A stretch of 64,000 nt of DNA from Bin34 sp963422415 (GTDB taxonomy: Bacteria; Chloroflexota; Anaerolineae; Caldilineales; Caldilineaceae): assembly GCA_963422415.1 (NCBI GenBank), contig OY729430.1:496001-560000 (forward strand). Direction: 5' to 3'. A model generated the notes under the pieces. That model had not been told where the DNA came from. It ran no database searches and saw only the letters and a program-made list of their open reading frames with translations. A program made the position numbers and the translations under genes. Of this stretch, positions 36,895 through 46,283 are shown piece by piece. Numbering within the stretch: the stretch's first letter is position 1; each line of letters begins with the position of its first letter.

Positions 36895-38022
36895 ATGAAG
36901 ATCACGCGCCTGGAAACCTTGCTGGTGCAACCGCGCTGGCTTTTTCTCAAGATCCATACCGATGCCGGCTTGGTGGGGCTGGGGGAACCCGTCCTGGAGG
37001 GTCGTGCCTTGACCGTGGCCCAGGCCGTGGCGGAAATGGAACCCTACCTCATCGGCCAGGATCCGACGCGGGTCGTGCATCACTGGCAGGCACTGTACAA
37101 GCATGCCTTCTACCGGGGCGGTCCCATTCTGACCAGCGCCCTGTCCGGAGTCGAGCAAGCTCTTTGGGATCTGGCGGGCAAGGCCGCGGGGCTGCCGGTG
37201 TACCGCTTACTGGGTGGCCCGCTGCGGGATCGCATCCGCGTCTACCGCGGGGTGAGCAGCGCCGGCCCGCTGGATGAATTGCAAGCCGAGGCCAAGGCCT
37301 TGGTGCACCAAGGCTTCACAGCCATGAAGACCGGTCCAGTGGGAGGCCGGCCGGCCCGTATCGTGGAGACGCCGGCGTTCGTGGACAGGGTGATCCAGCG
37401 TTTTGGCGTCTTGCGAGATGCGGTGGGTCGGGATGTCGATGTGGCGATTGACTTCCATGGGGCGGTCAATCCCCAGACCGCGGCCCTCCTGATCAGGGAA
37501 CTGGCGCCTCTGCAGCCCTTTTTCGTGGAAGAGCCGGTACAGTGCCAGAACGTGGATATCCTGGCGGATCTGGCCCACAAGACCCATCTGCCCATCGCCA
37601 CGGGGGAACGGATCTTCACCAAATGGGGATTCCGGGAAATCCTGGAGAAGCGCGCGGCCTCGATTCTGCAGCCGGACATCAGCCACGCCGGCGGCATCTT
37701 CGAGTTGCGTCTGATCGCCGGCATGGCGGAATCTTCCTATGCCGCCATCGCGCCCCATTGTCCTCTGGGACCGATTGCCTTTGCCGCGTCAGTGCAATTG
37801 GACGCCTGCATCCCCAACTTCCTGATCCAGGAGCATACCAGCCTGGGGGAAGGCTATCTCCGAAATCCCTTTGTGCTGCAGGCGGACGGCTGTGTGGAAC
37901 TGCCACAGGGGCCCGGTCTGGGCATAGAGCTGGACGATGAGGCGTTGGCGGACAAGATCGGCCACGATTGGACCAACCCTCAGACCTTTCATCCAGACGA
38001 CGGGTCCGCCATTGACTGGTAG
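36895..38022 (+). CDS. Enolase-superfamily sugar-acid dehydratase (galactonate dehydratase-like)
   Basis: 375 residues from ATG 36895 (MKITRLETLLVQPRW). Mandelate racemase/muconate lactonising fold: an N-terminal capping domain with LGGPLRDRIRVYRGV, then the barrel metal ligands Asp in IDFHGAVN, Glu in FFVEEPV and Glu in ATGERI. PDISHAGGI and IAPHCPLGPIAFAA (His general base) are typical of D-galactonate dehydratases (DgoD), which convert the acid to a 2-keto-3-deoxy acid. Exact substrate is inferred from these motifs. Sits between the Gfo/Idh oxidoreductase and a Dpp-type importer, suggesting uptake and breakdown of an oligosaccharide or sugar acid. Confidence 0.85.
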   Translation: MKITRLETLLVQPRWLFLKIHTDAGLVGLGEPVLEGRALTVAQAVAEMEPYLIGQDPTRVVHHWQALYKHAFYRGGPILTSALSGVEQALWDLAGKAAGLPVYRLLGGPLRDRIRVYRGVSSAGPLDELQAEAKALVHQGFTAMKTGPVGGRPARIVETPAFVDRVIQRFGVLRDAVGRDVDVAIDFHGAVNPQTAALLIRELAPLQPFFVEEPVQCQNVDILADLAHKTHLPIATGERIFTKWGFREILEKRAASILQPDISHAGGIFELRLIAGMAESSYAAIAPHCPLGPIAFAASVQLDACIPNFLIQEHTSLGEGYLRNPFVLQADGCVELPQGPGLGIELDDEALADKIGHDWTNPQTFHPDDGSAIDW

Positions 38023-38201
38023 GCAACGGCAGGCACGACGACCGCCCCTATTCCATCGGCATATCGGCCCTTGTGCGTGGGGGATCTTCTCGACCTGCCT
38101 CTAGGGTACAATCTCCATTGGATCCCTGCGCGTGTCGTCAGATCGTACATTTGCCGTGGGGCAGTCGCCTTTTTTGCTTGCACCATGAGGAGATATTCCT
38201 A

Positions 38202-39980
38202 ATGAAAGGAAACCTTTTGCGCGTACCCGCTTCTTACAGGAGGCTGGGCACGGCCTTGATTGTTCTTCTGGTCGGCCTAGGGGCGATGGCCTGCGTAGCG
38301 GTTCCCCCAGCGACTTCGGAATCCGTGATGGCGGAAGATCCGGATAACTTGACCCTGTATGGCGCCACCCTGCCGGACGACGCCTTGCCCTACAGCCAGC
38401 AGGTATATCGGATACCCTGCAACAACACGGCCAGCCAGGTTACCTTCGACTTTGCCGTGTCCGTCTATCAGCGGTATTGCGGCAGCGATCATTTCAGCGA
38501 CGCCTTGGTGACCTTGGACAAGGACTTCAATGTGCAGCCGGGCGCGGCCGACAGCTGGAGCGTCTCCGACGACGGTCTGACATGGACCATCCAGATCCGG
38601 CCCGGACAGCAATGGAGCGACGGCGTGCCTCTCACGGCGCATGACTATGCCGCCACCTATCGTCTTGCGGCAAGCCCCGACCATGGCTGGGACTTCTCCT
38701 GGTTCTATGGCTTCCTGGGCGCCGGCGGCATCAAGAACTGGAACCAGGTGATTGCCGGGGAACTGCCGGTCGAGGAACTGGGCGCGACCGCAGTGGATGA
38801 TCTGACGCTGCAGATCACGACGCAGGACGTATTTCCGCCGCTGCCCGGCGTGCTCAAGTTCTCGTGGCCCATCGCGGCGCACGCGTTGGCCGAGCACGGC
38901 CCGTACTACAACAGCGATCCCGCCACCTCGGTGTCCTCGGGCCCATTCATGTTGGAAACCCTTGATCTGGGCAACAGGATCACGCTGGTGGCCAATCCCA
39001 TGTACAAGGGGTTCCGTCCACCCCGCATCCAGCGCATGGAAGGCATCTTCATGGCGCCGGGCACGGAGTTTCTGGCGTTCCAGAGCGGTGAAATCGACAA
39101 CATCGGATACGAAGTGTTGTCCCCCGCCGACTTTGACATTGTGCTGAATGATCCGGTCATGAGCCAGAACTACCTGCGCCATTTCGGAGACTTCCGCACC
39201 GACTATCTGCTCTTCGACACCTTCAATCCTCCCTTTGACAATCTGGACGTCCGCAAGGCCTTTGCCAAGTCCATTGACCGGGACGCCATCGTGGAAAACG
39301 TGTTCGGCGCCATCAAGGCCATGCCGGCCACCACCATGCTCATGCCAGGCTATCCCTCCTCCGACGCAGAAGGTTTCCTGAGCCATTACCAGACATACGA
39401 TTGCGCCGCGGCCCAGGAGCATATGGCCACCGCCGGCTTCCCTGGCGGCGAGGGCTTCCCCGCTCAGGAAATGTGGCTGCGCAACGAGGCTCCGGCTCTG
39501 GCCGCGGTCTTTCAAGCCGTGGGCGCTTCCATCTCGGAATGCCTGGGCATCGACATTGAAGTCTCCAACAAGGACGGCAAGGTCTACATGGACGCCCTGA
39601 ACGCCAAGCCCACCGAATTGACGCTGGGCGCAGTGTCCTACGGCATGGACTTCCTGGACCCGGCCAACCTGTTGGGCATCTGGGTCTCTTCCGGTCGTCA
39701 CACCTGGCTGCACCCGGAATTTGATCGCATGGTCACCGAAGCCAGCAGTCTGGTGGGCGATCCGGCCCGGCGGGATCAGATGTTCCGCGACGCCGAAGAG
39801 ATTCTGGTGGACGATGTGGGCGGCGCCTTCATCGCCCATCGCTGGGCAGGCAATCTGGTGCAACCCTGGATCCAGGGCGAGGCTTTTCGGGAACCGGATT
39901 CGCAAGGGATTTCCGGCTTCCACTGGGGAGACGACTTCGCCATTGCCAGCCTCTACATTTCCACGGCCAAGGAAGAATAG
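38202..39980 (+). CDS. Dpp/Opp-type ABC substrate-binding lipoprotein
   Basis: 592 residues. ATG 38202 with AGGAG upstream. Lipoprotein signal LIVLLVGLGAMAC. The mature protein is a family 5 solute-binding protein, with the usual LTWTIQIRPGQQWSDGVPLTAHD block and DNLDVRKAFAKSIDRDAIVENVFG. Family 5 proteins bind peptides, nickel or oligosaccharides; next to sugar-acid enzymes an oligosaccharide is likely. First of three genes followed closely by permeases. Confidence 0.92.
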   Translation: MKGNLLRVPASYRRLGTALIVLLVGLGAMACVAVPPATSESVMAEDPDNLTLYGATLPDDALPYSQQVYRIPCNNTASQVTFDFAVSVYQRYCGSDHFSDALVTLDKDFNVQPGAADSWSVSDDGLTWTIQIRPGQQWSDGVPLTAHDYAATYRLAASPDHGWDFSWFYGFLGAGGIKNWNQVIAGELPVEELGATAVDDLTLQITTQDVFPPLPGVLKFSWPIAAHALAEHGPYYNSDPATSVSSGPFMLETLDLGNRITLVANPMYKGFRPPRIQRMEGIFMAPGTEFLAFQSGEIDNIGYEVLSPADFDIVLNDPVMSQNYLRHFGDFRTDYLLFDTFNPPFDNLDVRKAFAKSIDRDAIVENVFGAIKAMPATTMLMPGYPSSDAEGFLSHYQTYDCAAAQEHMATAGFPGGEGFPAQEMWLRNEAPALAAVFQAVGASISECLGIDIEVSNKDGKVYMDALNAKPTELTLGAVSYGMDFLDPANLLGIWVSSGRHTWLHPEFDRMVTEASSLVGDPARRDQMFRDAEEILVDDVGGAFIAHRWAGNLVQPWIQGEAFREPDSQGISGFHWGDDFAIASLYISTAKEE

Positions 39981-40042
39981 CCCCTTGGCCCGGATCGGGA
40001 CCATGCCGAGGGCCCCCCGCCATTCCACGAGACTGAAAGTCC

Positions 40043-41011
40043 ATGACACGGTATATCCTGGGACGCGTGGCTTCCCTTGTCTTCGTGGTGTGGGCAGTGT
40101 CCATCGTGACCTTCGTCATGATGCATGCGGTGCCGGGGGGTCCCTTTGACGAAACCAAGGGCCGTCTCCCCCCGGCGGCCCGTGCCAACATCCTGCGCAA
40201 GTACGGGCTGGACAAGCCGTACCATGTGCAGTACCTCAACTACATGAAGAATGCCCTGCGCTTCGATTTCGGCATTCCCTATCAGGCTCCCACCTCCACC
40301 GTCTCCCAACTGATCCTGAAACACTGGCGCATCACGGCGCAGGTCGGAGCGCTGACGGTGCTGTTCGCCTTTGGCGGTGGCATTGCGCTGGGCGTCTGGG
40401 CGGCCTACCATCAGAATTCCGTCGTTGACAACGTCGTGACCTTTCTGGCCATGCTGGGCGTGTCCATTCCCAGTTTCGTGATCGCCCTCTGGCTAATCCT
40501 CATCTTCTCCTTCCGGTTGGATCTGCTGCCGATGCGCGGGTGGAGTGATTCGGGCGCCTGCATGATTGGCCACCGGTTCTTCTGCTCGGACTGGATCCTG
40601 CCGGTCTTCGCGTATGCCATTGGCCCCCTGGGCGCCATTGGCCGCTACACCCGCGCCAGCGTGGTCGATGTCATCCGCCAAGACTACACGCGCACGGCCC
40701 GGGCCAAGGGGGTGGCGGAGAGTCTGATCATGACCCGCCATGTGTTGCGCAATGCCCAGATTCCCATGATCACGGCCCTGGCCACGGAAATCCCCAATCT
40801 GATGACCGGCAGCATTTTCATCGAATCCACGTTTGGCATCAATGGCTTGGGACGATATTTCGTGACCAGTGTCTTCAATCGGGACTATCCCATGATCATG
40901 GCCCTGTTCCTGCTGATTGCCTTTCTCTGGAGTCTGACCTACCTGCTGAGCGATCTGGCATATACCTGGGCGGATCCGCGGATCCGCCTGGGCCAGGGTC
41001 ATGCCTCCTGA
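40043..41011 (+). CDS. Dpp/Opp-type ABC permease, DppB family
   Basis: 322 residues. Starts MTRYILGRVASLVFVVW with the first helix at the N-terminus, then the periplasmic segment ANILRKYGLDKPYHVQYLNYMKN typical of DppB. The EAA region YTRTARAKGVAESLIMTRHVLRNAQIPMI and IFIESTFGINGLG are conserved. Six membrane helices. 62 bases after the binding protein and overlaps the DppC gene by 11 bases. Confidence 0.95.
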   Translation: MTRYILGRVASLVFVVWAVSIVTFVMMHAVPGGPFDETKGRLPPAARANILRKYGLDKPYHVQYLNYMKNALRFDFGIPYQAPTSTVSQLILKHWRITAQVGALTVLFAFGGGIALGVWAAYHQNSVVDNVVTFLAMLGVSIPSFVIALWLILIFSFRLDLLPMRGWSDSGACMIGHRFFCSDWILPVFAYAIGPLGAIGRYTRASVVDVIRQDYTRTARAKGVAESLIMTRHVLRNAQIPMITALATEIPNLMTGSIFIESTFGINGLGRYFVTSVFNRDYPMIMALFLLIAFLWSLTYLLSDLAYTWADPRIRLGQGHAS

Positions 41012-41876
41012 TTCGGACCCCATGCAACACCGCACTCTCTGGCGAGATTCCTGGCGACGCTTCACGCGCAACCGGCTGGCCGTGCTGGGCCTGGCCCTGG
41101 TCGGCCTCTTCGTCTTCCTGGCCGTGTTTGCCGATCTGCTGGCTCCCTTTGCCTACGACAAGGTGTATTTCGAGCGCGTCCTGCAGTTTCCCTTGGAGCA
41201 TCCCGCGCATTTCCTGGGCACGGACGAAGTGGGACGCGACTATCTGTCCCGCCTGCTGTATGGCGCCCGTACCTCGCTGTTCGTGGGCATCACCGTCCAG
41301 CTGATTGCGGTGGGCGTTGGGGTGCCGCTGGGCAGCATAGCCGGCTATCTCGGCGGTCGCACCGACTTCGCGATTACGCGCGTGATCGACGTCATGTCCG
41401 CCTTCCCGGGTCTCCTGTTCGCCATCCTGCTCATCTCGCTGTGGGGCGGCGGCGTGTTCAAGGTCATTTTGGCCCTGAGCGTCACCAGCTGGATTGGCAT
41501 GGCTCGCCTGACCCGGGCCCAATTCCTGCAGCTGCGAGAGCGAGATTATGTGGAAGCCGCCATTTGCATCGGCGCCGAACGATGGAGCGTCATCTTCCGG
41601 CACATCATTCCCAACGCGCTGTCGCCGCTGCTGGTGGCAATCAGCTTTGGCATTCCTGCGGCCATGTTCGGGGAAGCAGGGCTCAGCTTTCTGGGCATAG
41701 GCATCAATGATCCGCTGCCCAGCTGGGGCAAAATGGTGGGAGTCAGCAATTCCTATGTCAGGGTATACTGGCACTTGGCTCTGTTTCCGACCATTGCCAT
41801 CGCCTTGGCCATGCTGGGGTTTTCCTTCATGGGTGATGGATTGCGGGATGCGCTGGATCCCCGTCTAATCGAATAA
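41001..41876 (+). CDS. Dpp/Opp-type ABC permease, DppC family
   Basis: 291 residues. ATG 41001 lies inside the end of the DppB gene. The N-terminal helix (LAVLGLALVGLFVFLAVFADLLAPF), LGTDEVGRDYLSRLLYGARTSL, and the EAA loop YVEAAICIGAERWSVIFRHIIPNALSP are diagnostic. Ends FMGDGLRDALDPRL as usual. No DppD/DppF ATPase genes follow, so ATPases must be encoded elsewhere. Confidence 0.95.
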   Translation: MPPDSDPMQHRTLWRDSWRRFTRNRLAVLGLALVGLFVFLAVFADLLAPFAYDKVYFERVLQFPLEHPAHFLGTDEVGRDYLSRLLYGARTSLFVGITVQLIAVGVGVPLGSIAGYLGGRTDFAITRVIDVMSAFPGLLFAILLISLWGGGVFKVILALSVTSWIGMARLTRAQFLQLRERDYVEAAICIGAERWSVIFRHIIPNALSPLLVAISFGIPAAMFGEAGLSFLGIGINDPLPSWGKMVGVSNSYVRVYWHLALFPTIAIALAMLGFSFMGDGLRDALDPRLIE

Positions 41877-41890
41877 CGCTGGGTGGATTC

Positions 41891-42352
41891 ATGTTCCATT
41901 GGTTGCTTGGGAAACGATTCTGCACCTTGCTTCTGGCTGTAGGTTGGCTCGCGGCATCCTGTGCCGGCACGGAGTCGAGGGCGGAGATCGAGGTTCTGCC
42001 CACGCCCACCGTTCTGACGGCCCGCTTCACGCCGGTTGCAGGCCAGCTAGACGCAGAAGGCATCAAGCGGGCGCAATCTACGCCTGCGATCGCCTCCGCG
42101 ACCACCTCGGTGGATCTGGAACTGGGGCAACGCGTGTATGGCAATCTGTGCGCCCAATGCCATGGTGTGGATCTCCAAGGGACGGACGAGGGGGGAGATC
42201 TGACGGCCTTGCCCATGGTCCAGGAGGAGTTCACGGTGTTGCTGCGCACGGGAGGCAAATTGGGCAATCAGCACCAGTTCGGCACCACCAAAGTCAGCGA
42301 AACCGGCATCGAGGCCCTGTTTGGCTATCTACAGACCATGGCGGCCTCCTGA
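41891..42352 (+). CDS. Mono-haem c-type cytochrome lipoprotein
   Basis: 153 residues. Signal peptide with a lipobox-like LLAVGWLAASC. A single haem-attachment motif CAQCH in GNLCAQCHGVDLQG; a candidate Met ligand is in TALPMVQEE. The C-terminal part (EALFGYLQTMAAS) matches the last helix of class I cytochrome c (COG2010). Exported single-haem electron carrier. Starts 14 bases after the DppC gene, so possibly co-transcribed, which is unusual for a carbohydrate operon; a sugar oxidation link is inferred. Confidence 0.88.
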   Translation: MFHWLLGKRFCTLLLAVGWLAASCAGTESRAEIEVLPTPTVLTARFTPVAGQLDAEGIKRAQSTPAIASATTSVDLELGQRVYGNLCAQCHGVDLQGTDEGGDLTALPMVQEEFTVLLRTGGKLGNQHQFGTTKVSETGIEALFGYLQTMAAS

Positions 42353-42462
42353 AGCCGCAATCAGGACATGGGCTGCACCAACATGCCGCCTTTTCGCCTG
42401 AGCCACATTCCCCACACGATTTGGGATCCAATCCTCCGATCCCCTTGCATAGCTCTGGTGCC

Positions 42463-43698
42463 ATGTCTCAGAACCCCGCTCCGTTCCGCATTGCAGTCCG
42501 TCAGTTTGATCCCTTTGCCAGAGCCATGGCTCTTGAGTGGGAGCTGTTCTGTGCCCAGGAAGGCCTGCACATCCCGCTGGAGGCCGAGTCGCTGGATCTG
42601 CATCCCCTCTTTGACGCCCTGCACACCCATGGAGGTCTCGCGGACGGCACGTGGGACATCGCGTTCTGTCCCACGGACTGGCTGGCTCTGTTTCACACAG
42701 AGGATCTGCTCGCCGACCTGACCCCTTACATCGAGCGGGAGCCGCCTGCCGACTTTCCCCACGGCTGGGCCGATTCGCTCTTGCAGATGCAGAGATATGG
42801 AGAAGCCACCCTGGGCCTGCCGTACCACGACGGCCCCGAGTGCCTGATATACCGCAAGGATCTCTTTGCCGACGTCCAGCGGCGGCGGGCCTTTGCCCAG
42901 CAACATGGGAGACCCCTGGAAGCGCCCCGCACCTGGGACGACTTCGTGGAGGTGGCCCGCTTCTTCCACCAACCTGCCAAGGGTTTGTATGGCACGGCGC
43001 TGGCAGCATTTCCCGATGCCCACAACACCATTTACGATTTCCATTTGCAGCTCTGGACCCGCGGCGGCGCGGCCCAGACCCCCGGGGGCCAAGTGTGCGT
43101 GGATACCCCCGAGGCCATCGCGGCTCTCACCTTCTACCGAGCGCTGATCGACGACTCGACTCTCATGCATCCGCGAGCCCGCGAGCTGGATTCGGTCCAG
43201 GCCGGCCTGGCCTTCGCCCATGGCCAGGTCGCCCTCATGGTGAACTGGTTCGGATTCGCCGGCATGTGCGAGACCATCCCCGACTCACGGGTCAAGGGGC
43301 GGGTCGGCATTGCCTCCCTGCCCTCCCTGACAGGCCAGGAAAGCGTCTCTCTCAACATCTACTGGATCCTTGCCATTGCGCAGGGCTGTACGCGCAAGGC
43401 GCTGGCCTATCGATTCCTGCGTCATTGCGCCTCGCCCGCGGCCGACCGCAGATTGACCTTGGGAGGTGGCATTGGCTGCCGACGATCCACTTGGATGGAT
43501 CCCAAGGTGAATCGGGAGATTCCCTATTATCGGAACATGGAAGCGCTCCACGCCGTCGCCCGCACCCTGCCCCGACTGCCCAATTGGCCTGCGGTGTCGC
43601 AGATCATTGATCAGCTGGTATTGGAGACCATCAACAGTCCCACACCGATCGCCACGCTGGTCCGACAGGCGCAGGTCCGCATCGAGGATATTCCCTGA
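42463..43698 (+). CDS. Extracellular solute-binding family protein without signal peptide
   Basis: 411 residues from ATG 42463 (MSQNPAPFRIAVRQFDP). The frame is open further upstream but runs antisense-like through the cytochrome gene, so this start is preferred. It has the fold pattern of type-1 ABC sugar-binding proteins (DIAFCPTDWLALF, GLPYHDGPECLIYRKDLF, RTWDDFVEVARFF, VNWFGFAGMC). No hydrophobic signal or lipobox is present. Either the protein is cytoplasmic, or the true start was missed. No permease accompanies it. Confidence 0.8.
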   Translation: MSQNPAPFRIAVRQFDPFARAMALEWELFCAQEGLHIPLEAESLDLHPLFDALHTHGGLADGTWDIAFCPTDWLALFHTEDLLADLTPYIEREPPADFPHGWADSLLQMQRYGEATLGLPYHDGPECLIYRKDLFADVQRRRAFAQQHGRPLEAPRTWDDFVEVARFFHQPAKGLYGTALAAFPDAHNTIYDFHLQLWTRGGAAQTPGGQVCVDTPEAIAALTFYRALIDDSTLMHPRARELDSVQAGLAFAHGQVALMVNWFGFAGMCETIPDSRVKGRVGIASLPSLTGQESVSLNIYWILAIAQGCTRKALAYRFLRHCASPAADRRLTLGGGIGCRRSTWMDPKVNREIPYYRNMEALHAVARTLPRLPNWPAVSQIIDQLVLETINSPTPIATLVRQAQVRIEDIP

Positions 43699-43841
43699 TC
43701 CGTGCACAGAATCCACCGCCCATGTCCAGGAGATCCCCTTGGGAAGAGCCCCACAGCCCAAGGATTGGAATCTGGAAAATTCCGGCTGGGGACAGGGATC
43801 CCGCCCCCGGCCGCGGGCCTGACGCAGACTCCGCTTCCGGA

Positions 43842-45197
43842 TTAGGCGGCGCGCGGACGCAGGATCGCCTTGAAGTCGTCGCTGGGACTGGACAGCGGAT
43901 TCATGACCAGCCTCAATTCCCTGTCCGGTCGTTCCAACTCCAGTTCATAGTGATGAAACAGGGCCGCCGTCACAATCAGGTACAGCAGGTCCGCCGTGGA
44001 GGCTCCCAGACATGTGTGCGGCCCCAGTCCGTAGGGGGCATACGCATGCGGCTGGGCATGTTCCGCGCGCCCGGGCGCGTATCGTCCCACATCGAACCGT
44101 TCCGGTTCCGGGAAGAACCGGGGCAGATAGTGGGTTACGGTATGGGCGATCATGCAAGTCTGCCCCTTGGGTATCGAGAAACCCTCAAACTCGAAATCCG
44201 CCACTGTCACGCGGTAGAGCAGGGGAGCCGGAGGATACATGCGCAAGGTCTCCATGCCCGCATATCGTGTCTGTTGCATCTCTCGCAACGATGCGCGCTG
44301 GGGCAGCCCCTGGCTACAGACCCGATCCGCCTCTTGCTGCACGGCGCCCTTCAAGACCGGATCGCGCAAAATGTGGAACAGCATGCACGCGGTCACGCTG
44401 GCCGCGGTGTCCAGCCCGGCGATGAACGGGCCGCAGAGGGCCGCAACGGCGTCCTTTTCCGTCATCAGATCCGGATGCGCCTGTTGAAATTCCCGCACCA
44501 CATCCACAAAATTCCGCTCTCCCGCCACGATGTCGTGATCGGCCCGTTCTTCCCAAATGCGACGGGCCATGCCCAAGACCGCCGCGCGCGAGCGCGTATA
44601 TCTGGGCAAATACTGCAGCAAGCCGGGCCGCAACCGCTGAATGTGGACTTGAATCACGATCTTGAAGAAGTGGATCATCTCGTCCATGATCTCGTCCGGC
44701 TTTTCATTGGTCGCCATGTAGCCCAGCAACGACGAGATCAATCGCTTTACCTGAGGGAACACGGCAAAGGGCGTGTTCTGCGGCCATGTCTCCAGAAGCC
44801 GCAGCTGGCTGTCCATAAGCCTGGCCATCTGCGGATACAGGGAGGATCCCGCATAGCCGGTCCGCAACCCCGCACGCAACAGCGCATGTTGCGGCCCGTC
44901 CAATGCAATCATGGAAGGCGAGTCCATGTCGAAAACCTTCAGCAACGGCTTCCAGATGTCTCCGGAGGCAAACATCCGCCCGTTTTCGGACTTGGCCAGG
45001 GCGTTGGCTTCGGGACCGGCCAGGACCAGCATGCGGCGGCCCATCACGGGTACTTGAAAGACGGGCCCATGCCGCAGGTACTGGGCTGTTAGAAACCTGC
45101 GGACATCGGTGGCGAGGGGAAGAAAATGACCTACAATGGGAGGGGCCGGCACGAGCGGAATTGCCGGCCTGGAATCGGGGAATGGGCGTTGACTCAT
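43842..45197 (-). CDS. Cytochrome P450
   Basis: 451 residues from ATG 45197; a TTG nine codons upstream is an alternative. P450 landmarks: I-helix FIAGLDTAAS (oxygen-activating AGxxT region), ETLRMYPPAP (E-x-x-R), the PERF segment (FFPEPERFDVGRY) and the haem Cys loop YGLGPHTCLGA, with Tyr and His in place of the usual Phe and Arg. No membrane anchor or fused reductase, so it needs separate electron donors; none is adjacent. Monooxygenase of unknown substrate. Convergent with the solute-binding gene, divergent from the phosphoesterase gene. Confidence 0.92.
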   Translation of the reverse strand: MSQRPFPDSRPAIPLVPAPPIVGHFLPLATDVRRFLTAQYLRHGPVFQVPVMGRRMLVLAGPEANALAKSENGRMFASGDIWKPLLKVFDMDSPSMIALDGPQHALLRAGLRTGYAGSSLYPQMARLMDSQLRLLETWPQNTPFAVFPQVKRLISSLLGYMATNEKPDEIMDEMIHFFKIVIQVHIQRLRPGLLQYLPRYTRSRAAVLGMARRIWEERADHDIVAGERNFVDVVREFQQAHPDLMTEKDAVAALCGPFIAGLDTAASVTACMLFHILRDPVLKGAVQQEADRVCSQGLPQRASLREMQQTRYAGMETLRMYPPAPLLYRVTVADFEFEGFSIPKGQTCMIAHTVTHYLPRFFPEPERFDVGRYAPGRAEHAQPHAYAPYGLGPHTCLGASTADLLYLIVTAALFHHYELELERPDRELRLVMNPLSSPSDDFKAILRPRAA

Positions 45198-45340
45198 GAT
45201 CTTGGGCCTTCTGGAATGCAGCAAGGCGCCATCTCACGCCGAACTCGCGGCCGCGGACCGCACCTTGGGAGTATACAACGGGGTCAGCCCGTTGGTGGCC
45301 TGTCGGCCCCGAATGAATTTTCGAATAACGGAACTGCTTC

Positions 45341-46276
45341 ATGCCTTCTTTGGCCGAGATCCACATAGGCCTCGTCACTGACACTCACTTCTGGTTCGAA
45401 TCCGACTGTGGCTTTGGTGCGGACCAGCGGCAACTGCAACCACAGAGTCAACTGCTTCTGGATCTGCTGCTGACAGGGCTGCGGGCGCAGCCCTTGGATC
45501 TTGTTCTGCATCTGGGAGACATCACCTGCGGCGGGGGCGGCTACGGAATGCCGGACCCTCAGGTAGCCGCGACCATCCGGAAGGTCAAGGCCGGCTTGGA
45601 AACGGTAGGCTGTCCCGTCGGCATGGTGCCCGGCAACCATGATTGCCGTCTGGGCCACTCCTTTGCCGACACCAATACGCTGCTGGGCCTGCCATCGGAT
45701 CGGGGGGTCGGCTACACTTTTCCGGAGGCTCGACTGCACATTGAACTCATCCACTCCCAGACCCCCACACGGGCGGAAAAGGCGGCGAGCATGCAGGAAG
45801 GCGCCAATCCGATCCACGGGAGGGCAGCCCCGGCGGAACTGGTCCGTCTGCAAGATGCCCTGCAGGCAGTCGCCGGACTCAATGTGGTGGTGTGCAGCCA
45901 TCAACTCCTGATGCCCATGTCCTCTTGGCGGGAACCCGCCGGGCCGAAAATGCAGATCGCCAACCATCGGGAGATAGTCCGGCTGTTGGCTCGGCACGGT
46001 CAGGTACAGGCCATTTTTCAAGGCCACACACATGCCTACGATCTGCACCAGACCCCCTTGGGACGCGGCGTTTGCACTGCCGTGGTGGCACCAGCCCTCA
46101 TTCAGTGGCCTGTCTCCTGGCTGCACCTTACGGCCACCTCCCAGGAACTCCGCTGGCAGCTCAAGCCCCTGCCCGTTCCACCGGAAATCCTGGCCCGGAG
46201 TCAGGCGTCGGTCGAGAGGGATCAGCCGGCCGGCCGGCCGGCTTGGAGCCCGTGGCGTATCGACTTGTCAGGGTAG
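45341..46276 (+). CDS. Calcineurin-like metallophosphoesterase (second)
   Basis: 311 residues. Metal motifs: VTDTHFW (D-x-H), LHLGDITCGG, PGNHDCRLGHS, VVCSHQLL and FQGHTHAYDL. Larger than the phosphoesterase at 13310, with long insertions, similar to cyclic-nucleotide/purple-acid-phosphatase-type phosphohydrolases. No signal peptide. The substrate is unknown. Ends eight bases before the GT4 gene, so the two are probably co-transcribed. Confidence 0.88.
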   Translation: MPSLAEIHIGLVTDTHFWFESDCGFGADQRQLQPQSQLLLDLLLTGLRAQPLDLVLHLGDITCGGGGYGMPDPQVAATIRKVKAGLETVGCPVGMVPGNHDCRLGHSFADTNTLLGLPSDRGVGYTFPEARLHIELIHSQTPTRAEKAASMQEGANPIHGRAAPAELVRLQDALQAVAGLNVVVCSHQLLMPMSSWREPAGPKMQIANHREIVRLLARHGQVQAIFQGHTHAYDLHQTPLGRGVCTAVVAPALIQWPVSWLHLTATSQELRWQLKPLPVPPEILARSQASVERDQPAGRPAWSPWRIDLSG

Positions 46277-46283
46277 CCTGGCC

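Noticed and set aside
38277..40049. 590-codon frame opposite the Dpp binding-protein gene
   Set aside because: Antisense frame typical of GC-rich coding DNA; no start signal and no domains.
41899..42462. In-frame extension of the binding protein at 42463
   Set aside because: It is another frame of the cytochrome c gene, rich in Arg/Gly/His, with no export signal.
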